Source: Succinispira mobilis DSM 6222 | Lineage (GTDB): Bacteria; Bacillota; Negativicutes; Acidaminococcales; Succinispiraceae | DNA: 64,000 nt | Assembly (NCBI RefSeq): GCF_000384135.1 | Contig: NZ_KB913028.1 | Span: forward strand, 1-64,000 | Reading direction: 5' to 3' | In this document: piece after piece, positions 16,959 through 25,058 of the stretch | Position numbering within the stretch: position 1 is the stretch's first letter | How the letters are laid out: every line of letters starts with the position of its first letter | Notes under the pieces: model-generated | Databases searched by the model: none | The model's input: only the letters and a program-made list of their open reading frames with translations | Told to the model about the DNA's origin: nothing | Translations under genes and position numbers: made by a program

Positions 16959-17762
16959 ATGAAAAAGTCACTAACTCTGCTGCTCATTATTATTTTCACT
17001 GTATTGCTTGTGGGTTGTGCTACTAACCAAAAGCAAGATTTCGGCAAAACAATTAAAGTTGGCGCTAATGCAATTCCGCATGCCGAAATTTTAAATTATG
17101 TAAAACCAATGCTTGCCAAAGAAAATATTAATTTAAATGTCGTAGAAATTAATGACTACATTCGTCCTAATCTTGCAGTTGCAGACAAAGAATTAGATGC
17201 CAATTTTTTCCAACACATACCGTTTTTGATGAAATTTAATAGTGAACGCAACCTTTCTTTAGTTAAAATCTGCAATATTCATATTGAACCGATGGCTATT
17301 TATTCAAATAAAATTAAAACTCTGGAACAATTGCCCGAAAGAGCTATTGTTTCTATCCCTAACGATCCTACTAATTCCGGCAGAGCCTTATTGCTGTTAG
17401 AAAAAGCCGGTCTAATTAAATTAAGAGAAAATAGTGGCCTTAGTGCCACCAAAGAAGATATTGTCACAAACCCCAAGAAGCTTGAAATAAAAGAACTAGA
17501 AGCACCTCAATTACCCCGTTCCTTAGTAGATGTGACTCTAGCTGTTATTAATACAAACTACGCTTTAGATGCCAAACTGCATCCACTAAAAGACGCGCTA
17601 TACATTGAAGACAAAAATTCTCCCTATGTCAACATCTTAGTTTGCCGCCAAGGCGAAGAAACTCGTCCTGAACTTAAGGCTTTAGCTAAAGCTTTAAATA
17701 GTCCTGAGGTGAAGAAATTCATTAAGGAAAAATATAAAGGTGCTATAATTCCAGCATTTTAA
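16959..17762 (+). CDS. MetQ/NlpA-family substrate-binding lipoprotein
   Basis: A 267-residue lipoprotein with signal peptide and lipobox (LLVGCATN, Cys about 20). The mature part has NlpA-family blocks: IKVGANAIPHAEILNYVKP, DYIRPNLAVADKELDANFFQH, ISIPNDPTNSGRALLLLEKAGLI. These proteins bind D- or L-methionine or related substrates for the MetNI ABC transporter. No metN or metI is adjacent, so either it works with a transporter encoded elsewhere or has another role. RBS AAAGGAGG. The thioesterase gene follows after 19 bases and probably shares its transcript. Confidence 0.9.
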   Translation: MKKSLTLLLIIIFTVLLVGCATNQKQDFGKTIKVGANAIPHAEILNYVKPMLAKENINLNVVEINDYIRPNLAVADKELDANFFQHIPFLMKFNSERNLSLVKICNIHIEPMAIYSNKIKTLEQLPERAIVSIPNDPTNSGRALLLLEKAGLIKLRENSGLSATKEDIVTNPKKLEIKELEAPQLPRSLVDVTLAVINTNYALDAKLHPLKDALYIEDKNSPYVNILVCRQGEETRPELKALAKALNSPEVKKFIKEKYKGAIIPAF

Positions 17763-17781
17763 ACTTTATGAGGTGATAATT

Positions 17782-18153
17782 ATGAAAATTGGTTTAACTG
17801 CTACTGCTAGCGAACTAGTAACTACAAACAATACGGCCGCCACTTTAGGTAGTGGCTTTTTAGATGTATACGCAACACCTGCCATGATTGCTTTGATGGA
17901 AAAAGCTGCTAGTTTAGCGGTTGCAGACTTTTTACCAGCAACTGAAAGTACGGTAGGCATCAGTTTAAATGTACAACATTCTGCCGCTACACCACTTGGA
18001 CAGCAGGTTACCGCTACAGCAACTTTAGTTTCTATTGAAGGAAAAAAGTTAGTTTTTGAAGTTACTGCGAAAGATGAACAGAAAACAATCGGACAAGGAA
18101 ACCACGAGCGCTTCATTATTAACATAGAAAAATTTTTAAATAAATTAAAATAA
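17782..18153 (+). CDS. hot-dog thioesterase, FlK-like
   Basis: A 123-residue protein resembling the fluoroacetyl-CoA thioesterase (FlK) family of single hot-dog-fold acyl-CoA hydrolases. The residues corresponding to the FlK triad appear to be present: Thr and Glu in VYATPAMIALMEKAA and His in NVQHSAATPLG. Many homologues occur in bacteria that never meet fluoroacetate, so a housekeeping acyl-CoA role is likelier. I chose the ATG at 17782, four bases after an AGGTGAT site; an in-frame GTG three codons upstream lies within that site. A strong terminator follows. Confidence 0.83.
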   Translation: MKIGLTATASELVTTNNTAATLGSGFLDVYATPAMIALMEKAASLAVADFLPATESTVGISLNVQHSAATPLGQQVTATATLVSIEGKKLVFEVTAKDEQKTIGQGNHERFIINIEKFLNKLK

Positions 18154-18181
18154 CCCCTTACTTTGGTCGGTTAAAATATTT

Positions 18182-18222
18182 AAAGGTCAGGCTCCCGCTA
18201 AAAAGAGCCTGACCTTTTGCGC
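18182..18222 (+). terminator. terminator of the metQ-thioesterase transcript
   Basis: AAAGGTCAGGCTC (18182-18194) pairs perfectly with 18205-18217, ending in TTTTG. Confidence 0.9.
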
Positions 18223-18279
18223 CTTATTTTTTTTGTGCTATAATTTATTAAAATACTGTTAAACAGAGGTCGTAATATT

Positions 18280-20133
18280 ATGTTAAAAGTGCCTTTCGCG
18301 AAACTAGCCTCAACTATCAAAACTAACACCCTCAGCTATGCGCTTTGCTTACTTATACCAATTTTAGTTTTTATCGGCTACACTTATATAACTCATATTA
18401 AAACTCTACTTTTAACCGATGCGCGTAATTCTTTAATAGCAATTTCTACCCATACCAGTAAATCTATCGACCAAAGTCTTGATAATAACCTCTTACAACT
18501 AAAGCATTTTAATCTCAATCCTCAACTACACGAAGATTTATCTCTTGAAGAAAAAATCAAGTTAATCATCGCCGATCCTCACTATCAAACCTTCTCTAAA
18601 ATAGCAATTGCTGATTTAGCAGGTAATGCGATAAGCAGTGATGGCGTAGCTTTTTCGATCGCCGATCGCGATTATTTTCAACAAGCTAAGCAGGGCAGCA
18701 CAGTCGTTTCTGAGCCCCTAGATAGCCGTATTGATGATGGTCAAAAAATTATTGTACAGGCTCTGCCGCTAAGAAATAATGGCCAAGTAACTGGCGTACT
18801 CTTAGCTAGTGAACACCCTGAAAATATTACCAATGCTATTGCCAATATGTATTACCTAGGCCAATTGCGCTTTCTCATAACTAGAGATAACGGCCAAATT
18901 ATTTCTCAATCAGCCACCGTGCCTATGATAACCGCCACTAACATTTTAGAACTATTTCACGCCCCAGAATACAGTGAAATTCTCCAACAATTAAAACATG
19001 GTCTAGCTAGCCGCACCCCCCTTACTTTAAATTATCGCCAAGATGACCGTGGCTATATCCTAAGCTATACTCCCATTCCTAACTTTGTTTATGACTGGCA
19101 TCTTTTTGTAATCCTCCCCAACTCTGTTGCCCTGGCTCTAACTAATGAGGTTTTGCAATTAACCGCCGTATTAGTGTTTATAGTTATTGCCCTATTAAGT
19201 ATTATTTTTATCTATATTTTAAAAAATAAAAAGGAATACATTGAAGCCCTAAAAATAAGTGACTATCGCTATAAAATTATCAGCGAGCAGACCGAGAATA
19301 TTATTTTTGACTGGGATTTAACTAAAAACACTACTTATTTTTCAACAGCTTGGAATAATAAATTTACTTGTTCTCCACCTTTAAATATTTTAACCGATGA
19401 TTTTTCTTCCTTGTATTCAGCCGATATTCCGCTTTTAAAAACAGCTATTGCCAAACTAGTTACGGGTGAACAAATAGCTGATTTTGATGTACGGGTAAAA
19501 ACAGCCCACCAAAAATTCGTCTGCGTAAACATTCACCCCACGCTAATTTTCAACGAAGAAAAAAAGCCAATTCGCATAATTGGGGTTATAACTGATGTTA
19601 CCGCGCGGCGTTTAAAGGAAATTGAAATTAAACAAAAAACCGAGTATGATCCATTGTCAAAACTCCTAAATCGTATTACCTTTGAAGAACGCGCACGCCA
19701 AACTTTAGAAACTGCTGCCAGTAACCAACAGCCCTTGGCCTTTCTTTTTGTAGGCATCGATGATTTCCGCTTATTCAATAACAACTACGGTCATGCTTTT
19801 GGCGACCGAGTTATAACCTTTATCGGTTCCTGCCTCAATAATTTCGCGCACAATATTGGTTTTGCTGGCCGTAATAGTGGTGACGAATTTATTGTCTGCG
19901 TAACCGACCCTAATAGCATTAATAACATTGAGTACATTACCAACAGACTTCAAGCTTTTCTTAAAGATGGCTTACATGCCCGCGAAAGTGATCCTAAAAT
20001 AAGTGTTGGAAGTAGCATTGGTATTGTTAAATTTCCAGAATCAGGAAAAACATATGATGAATTGATAAAGAAAGCTGATGAAGGTATGTATAAAGCCAAA
20101 GCAGCTGGCAAAGGTCGCTATTATCTATTATAA
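18280..20133 (+). CDS. membrane sensor diguanylate cyclase (Cache-PAS-GGDEF)
   Basis: A 617-residue protein. Two membrane helices (about residues 20-40 and 285-310) bracket an extracytoplasmic dCache-like sensor domain. A PAS domain follows (about 325-440, YKIISEQTENIIFDWDLT), then a GGDEF domain (about 450-617). The active-site motif reads NSGDEF, with Ser replacing the first Gly; SGDEF-type proteins can be active, but activity is not guaranteed. No RxxD inhibitory site is seen just before it. Conserved D-P-L-S-K-L-L-N-R start and YKAKAAGKGRY end are present. Start context is poor apart from AGAGGTCG. Convergent with the helicase gene. Confidence 0.87.
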   Translation: MLKVPFAKLASTIKTNTLSYALCLLIPILVFIGYTYITHIKTLLLTDARNSLIAISTHTSKSIDQSLDNNLLQLKHFNLNPQLHEDLSLEEKIKLIIADPHYQTFSKIAIADLAGNAISSDGVAFSIADRDYFQQAKQGSTVVSEPLDSRIDDGQKIIVQALPLRNNGQVTGVLLASEHPENITNAIANMYYLGQLRFLITRDNGQIISQSATVPMITATNILELFHAPEYSEILQQLKHGLASRTPLTLNYRQDDRGYILSYTPIPNFVYDWHLFVILPNSVALALTNEVLQLTAVLVFIVIALLSIIFIYILKNKKEYIEALKISDYRYKIISEQTENIIFDWDLTKNTTYFSTAWNNKFTCSPPLNILTDDFSSLYSADIPLLKTAIAKLVTGEQIADFDVRVKTAHQKFVCVNIHPTLIFNEEKKPIRIIGVITDVTARRLKEIEIKQKTEYDPLSKLLNRITFEERARQTLETAASNQQPLAFLFVGIDDFRLFNNNYGHAFGDRVITFIGSCLNNFAHNIGFAGRNSGDEFIVCVTDPNSINNIEYITNRLQAFLKDGLHARESDPKISVGSSIGIVKFPESGKTYDELIKKADEGMYKAKAAGKGRYYLL

Positions 20134-20197
20134 GCAACACTCAACGTCGTTTTATTGGGTATTTTTTGTAACTTCGCATCTTATGTTTAACAGGAAC

Positions 20198-20249
20198 AAT
20201 GGGCTGTCTAAAACAGGTTCAAACCTATTTTTAGACAGCCCATTTTATT
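20198..20249. terminator. bidirectional terminator, dispersed palindrome copy
   Basis: AATGGGCTGTCT (20198-20209) pairs perfectly with 20233-20244; the inner AAAACAGGTT and AACCTATTTT also pair. It separates the convergent cyclase and helicase genes. The core matches the palindrome at 5494-5542. Confidence 0.85.
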
Positions 20250-23200
20250 TTAACCAAAACTATTTAAAATTTCTTCTAAAACTGTCTTGCGTTTGAAAAA
20301 CAGCTCACTTGGTAATAAATGGTAATATTGCCAGCCTACTCGTTGTAAACTCAATTTGCGATTAATACCTTCACTATAATCACGCATAAAGCCACTACAA
20401 TCTATGGCCATCGTTTTTCCTTGTTTATTCATCACTAACAAGTCACAACAGACATCATCAGCAATCGGATAATCTTCAATTACCTGATAATCCAGGTTTA
20501 AGAGATATTGTTTTATTTCTTGCTTGCTTTTTTCAATTGCTTTAAATTCGCTTACTTTTACTTCGCAAAGTCCTGTAGTGTCCAATTTTCGGTAATGATT
20601 GCAATAATTAATCAACTTATAACGCAGGCAATCGCGCTCTAGGTTGTTGCTTACTACCGAATGATATAAAAACAGCTGTTCTTTAGCTCTAGTCATAGCA
20701 ACATTAACCATTTGTTCGTCTTTAATCTTATTTAAAACTCTAAAATCAGTATCAGGCATCACTACCATTGACAAGAAAATAATATCGCGTTCATCACCTT
20801 GAAAAGAATAAGCGTCACCACAAACAATTCGACGATTTAAAATTTCATACTCCCCAATCGTATTTCTTAATAAACTCGCAATAAATTCTGCTTGCTCATT
20901 TCCCGCCAAGGATATTACGCCCATGCTTTTACCTTGATATTGTTCCAATTGACAAAATTCGGCAATTTTTTCAACTATCAATTGTGCTTCCCGCATGTTT
21001 ATTGTTGGAATTTCGCTATAACTAATACTATCTTCTACTAAACAACTGTTAATAGCATTGATAGCCTTATTTAATTTTAGTGGTTTAATACTTCCCGAAT
21101 AGAACTCCCGATTACTAAAATTAATAATTTCTGGGAAACAGCGAAAATGTTCTTTTAACATCAATTGGCTTTCAATATAGGTTTGCTTGGCGATATCATA
21201 CAAACTATTTTCAACATTAAATCTGGTCTGCAACAAGGGGGTTTGCAGATACTTATTCATTAAGCTATTTACTCGCGCGTTATCGGCAATAATCATCTCG
21301 GGGCTAATTTGTTTATCATCACCAACAATAACTACTTGTTTAGCTCGCAATAATACACTTAAAGCAAAAATATCACACTGACTACTTTCGTCAATTATCA
21401 CCACATCGAATAGTTGCGTACTCGCTGGAATATAGTCTAAAACCTCAGCAATCGGCATAATCCACACCGGCATAAGTTGCGTGCACTGCGGTAATTCTTG
21501 GCGAGCATTTTCTAAATACCTATTACTTAACTCATCTTTATTCCGCAAACACTGCAAAACATTTTTCACCCAAACTTTTAGGCTCAATTTATTATTTTTA
21601 TTTGCAGCCTGCAACATTTGTAACCAAGCTTTATTAGTAACTATTTCCGCGGCTACTACTAGCTCTTGGTCTTTATAATGCAAATAATCGGCATAAAGTT
21701 TTCTAATATCTTGTTGCAAATGATTTTGCATAAAGTCTTTTGCTTGTCGCCAAAAATAAGCCTTCTGCCAATCAGGGCGACGCTGAATAAAATCTAAGCG
21801 CAATTTTTCAGAATGAAGTTTTTCCAATAAAGCTGGCATCCAAGTTTGCACAATTTGATAAATACTGGAAAGTTCTTTAAAATTCCTTCTTAGACTATCT
21901 ATTTTCACTAACTCTTCGAACAACAATTTAAAGGTCTGTTCATCCTGTACTAGAAACGCTTTCAAAAACATCCCCCATAATTGATGCGCATTGCTAGAGT
22001 TTATTCCAGCCTTTAAAAAGGCTAATGTTTGTTGATAAGTGTCTTGCATTTGTTCTAGCTGTTCACAGGCATGGTGATATTCTAACGCCTCTTGCAACAA
22101 TGTCAAATCTTGTTTATTGACAATATTAATATGCTGGTCCGGATTTAGAAAATTAATAACTTCTTTTATCTTATCCCAATACTCTAATTTATAAGCAAAA
22201 GCTAACTGCATTTTTTGAATTACCGCTTCTACAAAATCTAAGTTGTTTTGCGAAGCACTGGTAATAGCAATTTGCTCACCTAATTTACCTTGATTCCAAT
22301 ACTCCAAAAATTCTTGTTTGGTTTTAGCCAATACCACATAATCTAAAACTACATCTACATCTTGCAAGTTAGAAATTCTAATCCCATTAATTTCGATGGT
22401 TTCAAAAATATATTTAGTATCTTTATTGGACAAATATCGGAATAATAACAAGCCTATTTTGTCATTGTCAATTAGTTTTGCTTTAATCCGCTCTAAATCT
22501 TGCGCTAGTTTGTCTAAATCTAATTCTTCAACTCCTGTTAAAGTATAGCCCTCCAAGCGACTTTGTAATTCTGCAATTTGATTTAACTTATCTTTCACGG
22601 TAATTATAAATTCCCGCCAAAAAGAAACACTCCAAATATTTTGCGAAATATCTTCAATAAATACTTTCAAATATGTCTCTTGGAATTCTTCAAGTTTTTC
22701 AATACTTAGCGACAATAACCGCCGGTAAGAAAGATAATGTTCACTTAAATTATTAGCAAAAACCCAGTTAGCAAATTTGTTTACTTGCAAAACTTTTCGC
22801 AAGTCGTTAATTTTACTATTCAAATCAATATTTTTAAGAATTTCTCCAGTTTTACTAACCTCTGGTAAGTCTTGTTGCAAAATCCTCAATTTTTCTGGAG
22901 TAAAAGGAATACACATTTTAAAATATTCACTGAATTGTTGATTAGTATAGGGGAATTCTTTAGTTGCCGCAGCTTCATCAATAAACCAGTTGTATTCTTG
23001 TTCTTTACTTAAAATAAAATCGATTAATTCCGCTTGATTTAAATTTTTATCTACAAAACAACCTTTTTCAAATTCTTCTTGTGAAAGTTTATGAATTTTT
23101 TCGATAGTTATTTCGGCCTGTTTTGAGAGCTTTTTAAATCTAGCTTGAGCTAACTCAATATTAGCAGCTAAATGCTCTGCATCTAACTTATCTAATTTAA

Positions 23201-24680
23201 ATAAGTTGTTATCTAAAATATATTCTAATTTATTTAGATCTTGTTTATCATCGCCAAAGATCGTCACACAAAAATTAGCCAATTCCGAGAATTGTCTAGC
23301 TATCATATTGTCTATTACTTTCAAGGCTTTCGTTGTTTGACTAGTTACTAAAACCTTTTTGCCACTAGCAACTAAATGCGCCACTAAATTTACAATGTTA
23401 TGACTTTTACCTGTTCCCGGTGGACCTTGTACAACTACCGCTGGATTTTGTTTAATTTTTTCCACTATTTGTCTTTGCTCTAAATTGGAATACAAAGGGA
23501 AATAAATGTCCTCACCTAAGTCATTAGGGGTAAAATTAACCTGGTCTTCATTATTAAGTAAACGTAAGGTTGCTGGAATTTCTAATCCTTTAGCTGTTTT
23601 AGCCGCCGCTAAAATATTCAAATATTCTTCTTGCCATTTACGCGAAATTTTATTGCGCACAAACAACACATCTAAATCATGAAAAACAAGGTTGGGGGTA
23701 TATTCGATGTTATCAATATGCCCAATATTATGAGCTGCATTGAACCGAATTGTTGTTTTAAATAGTTTTTTAACTTGAAAAAACAGCTTTTTGCGTTCTT
23801 CTGGCGAAAAAAGATTTACTGGTTTATCCAATAATTGCTGTTGCAATTGCCACAAATTATTTTTATCAATTTGTGGATGATCTGTCAACGCAATGTAATC
23901 TAAACAAGTTATTGCCGTAAGCGGAAAAACTTTAAACGCATTCGCCTGTAAATCAAATACCAACTTCAATTTTGTAATAAAGAGCGGATGGGCAATATCA
24001 GTATCACCATCACGATAAGTAATTAAACCCTGCCCACAAACAAACTCCAAGGTATTGCCACTACTTTCTAACTTTTGATATAGATCAAAAATATCATCGT
24101 AAATTTGTCTACTCTTGGCATTTTCTATTTCTAAATTAGCCCATTTTTGCCAATCTTGATATACTTCTTGAGCGGCACTTAAAATTTCCGGATTTTCTGC
24201 CAATTTTTCTAGTTTACAATCAATTATTTCTTGCAACATTAATTTCTTTATTGCAATTTGCTCTTGAATTTGCTTTAGACCATTTTCCTCAAATAATTCC
24301 GGAAAGTTGTTTACTTTGTTTTCTAAGCTTTGTATTTCTGCTTCTATTTTTTGAAAAAGTTCTCGATCGGCTGCGGCTAAATTTACTTTTTCTTTTTTCA
24401 AGCGAAATTGTGCCGTTTGATTTTCCAAGTCAAAATCCAGCCATTCCCGCACTAAATCCAGTTTTTCACTATCAAAATTATGCTGCGCCGGTTTTTTAAA
24501 TTTCCAAAGACATTTATTATCAGATAGTACTGGCATTGGATTGTTTTGCCAAGAAATTTTTGGTAATTCCCGACATAACCAAAATTTCCCATTTTCATTT
24601 TGAAAAACATTACTGCTAGCACTAAGTATTTTCTTTAAAGATAACAAATATTCAAATATCCACAGTGGTTCTGCTTGCAT
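20250..24680 (-). CDS. SF1 helicase with C-terminal restriction-endonuclease-like domain
   Basis: A 1476-residue protein. Helicase core: Walker A GPPGTGKS (residues about 419-426), Walker B VVIIDESSQ (about 1091-1099), GDDKQISP (about 1114), GDAYSFQGDERDIIFLS (about 1283-1299) and NVAMTRAKEQLFL (about 1322), the Upf1/COG1112-type pattern. A long coiled, lysine- and glutamine-rich insert lies between the Walker motifs. The last 80 residues look like a Vsr/DUF559-type nuclease fold: CDLLVMNKQGK, then AIDCSGF in place of the usual IECDG, then a QRVGWQYYHLLPSELFF ending. The start has GAGGTG five bases upstream of TAGGTATG. It stands alone, flanked by c-di-GMP genes. It may be a single-gene defence protein akin to the DUF4011-helicase-Vsr type; a repair role is the alternative. 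Confidence 0.85.
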   Translation of the reverse strand: MQAEPLWIFEYLLSLKKILSASSNVFQNENGKFWLCRELPKISWQNNPMPVLSDNKCLWKFKKPAQHNFDSEKLDLVREWLDFDLENQTAQFRLKKEKVNLAAADRELFQKIEAEIQSLENKVNNFPELFEENGLKQIQEQIAIKKLMLQEIIDCKLEKLAENPEILSAAQEVYQDWQKWANLEIENAKSRQIYDDIFDLYQKLESSGNTLEFVCGQGLITYRDGDTDIAHPLFITKLKLVFDLQANAFKVFPLTAITCLDYIALTDHPQIDKNNLWQLQQQLLDKPVNLFSPEERKKLFFQVKKLFKTTIRFNAAHNIGHIDNIEYTPNLVFHDLDVLFVRNKISRKWQEEYLNILAAAKTAKGLEIPATLRLLNNEDQVNFTPNDLGEDIYFPLYSNLEQRQIVEKIKQNPAVVVQGPPGTGKSHNIVNLVAHLVASGKKVLVTSQTTKALKVIDNMIARQFSELANFCVTIFGDDKQDLNKLEYILDNNLFKLDKLDAEHLAANIELAQARFKKLSKQAEITIEKIHKLSQEEFEKGCFVDKNLNQAELIDFILSKEQEYNWFIDEAAATKEFPYTNQQFSEYFKMCIPFTPEKLRILQQDLPEVSKTGEILKNIDLNSKINDLRKVLQVNKFANWVFANNLSEHYLSYRRLLSLSIEKLEEFQETYLKVFIEDISQNIWSVSFWREFIITVKDKLNQIAELQSRLEGYTLTGVEELDLDKLAQDLERIKAKLIDNDKIGLLLFRYLSNKDTKYIFETIEINGIRISNLQDVDVVLDYVVLAKTKQEFLEYWNQGKLGEQIAITSASQNNLDFVEAVIQKMQLAFAYKLEYWDKIKEVINFLNPDQHINIVNKQDLTLLQEALEYHHACEQLEQMQDTYQQTLAFLKAGINSSNAHQLWGMFLKAFLVQDEQTFKLLFEELVKIDSLRRNFKELSSIYQIVQTWMPALLEKLHSEKLRLDFIQRRPDWQKAYFWRQAKDFMQNHLQQDIRKLYADYLHYKDQELVVAAEIVTNKAWLQMLQAANKNNKLSLKVWVKNVLQCLRNKDELSNRYLENARQELPQCTQLMPVWIMPIAEVLDYIPASTQLFDVVIIDESSQCDIFALSVLLRAKQVVIVGDDKQISPEMIIADNARVNSLMNKYLQTPLLQTRFNVENSLYDIAKQTYIESQLMLKEHFRCFPEIINFSNREFYSGSIKPLKLNKAINAINSCLVEDSISYSEIPTINMREAQLIVEKIAEFCQLEQYQGKSMGVISLAGNEQAEFIASLLRNTIGEYEILNRRIVCGDAYSFQGDERDIIFLSMVVMPDTDFRVLNKIKDEQMVNVAMTRAKEQLFLYHSVVSNNLERDCLRYKLINYCNHYRKLDTTGLCEVKVSEFKAIEKSKQEIKQYLLNLDYQVIEDYPIADDVCCDLLVMNKQGKTMAIDCSGFMRDYSEGINRKLSLQRVGWQYYHLLPSELFFKRKTVLEEILNSFG

Positions 24681-24932
24681 ACCTACACCTCATTTAAAAT
24701 TTCACTCTTCTTCATTACAGAGAGTCTTAACTTTTATCTGTTCACTCGAGCAAACTCTCCATACAACTAACAATAATTATAACATTATAATAGGCTTATG
24801 TGTCTAGTTTTCTCGAGAATTTCTCTATTAAATCTTCGCTATTCTGTGAATTTTCCCCTTGAAAACATAAAACACGAGACAAATTTAAGTGCCTCGTGGT
24901 TTTTATGATGCCGCTGTATTTAATTTTTAAAT
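24681..24932. other. intergenic region with hairpin 24873-24898
   Basis: CACGAG (24873-24878) pairs with CTCGTG (24893-24898), with GTTTTT on the plus side and TTTTAT on the minus side; it can terminate the GGDEF-EAL transcript and its pseudogene tail. On the minus strand TATAAT motifs near 24780-24795 could serve the helicase gene, but no good -35 was found. Confidence 0.5.
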
Positions 24933-25058
24933 TTAAAAACTATATCTACAGCCAATATTTATTTGCCAATTACTACTAACATCACCGCCAAAAAGCTTTT
25001 CAACATTAAGATAACCCTCACTATTGTCATTTATTTTGCCGGTAACGCCTAGCAAGTA
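24933..25058 (-). pseudogene. fragment of an outer-membrane autotransporter barrel C-terminus
   Basis: On the minus strand this short frame reads GVTGKINDNSEGYLNVEK, then LFGGDVSSNWQINIGCRYSF and a TAA stop. The alternating pattern, the GYLNVEKLFGGDV block and the terminal aromatic residue (RYSF) match the last strands of autotransporter beta-barrels, the insertion signal recognised by BamA. It has no start and is joined directly to the stop codon of the GGDEF-EAL gene, so only the 3' end of a once-larger gene remains. It supports a diderm host. Confidence 0.7.
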
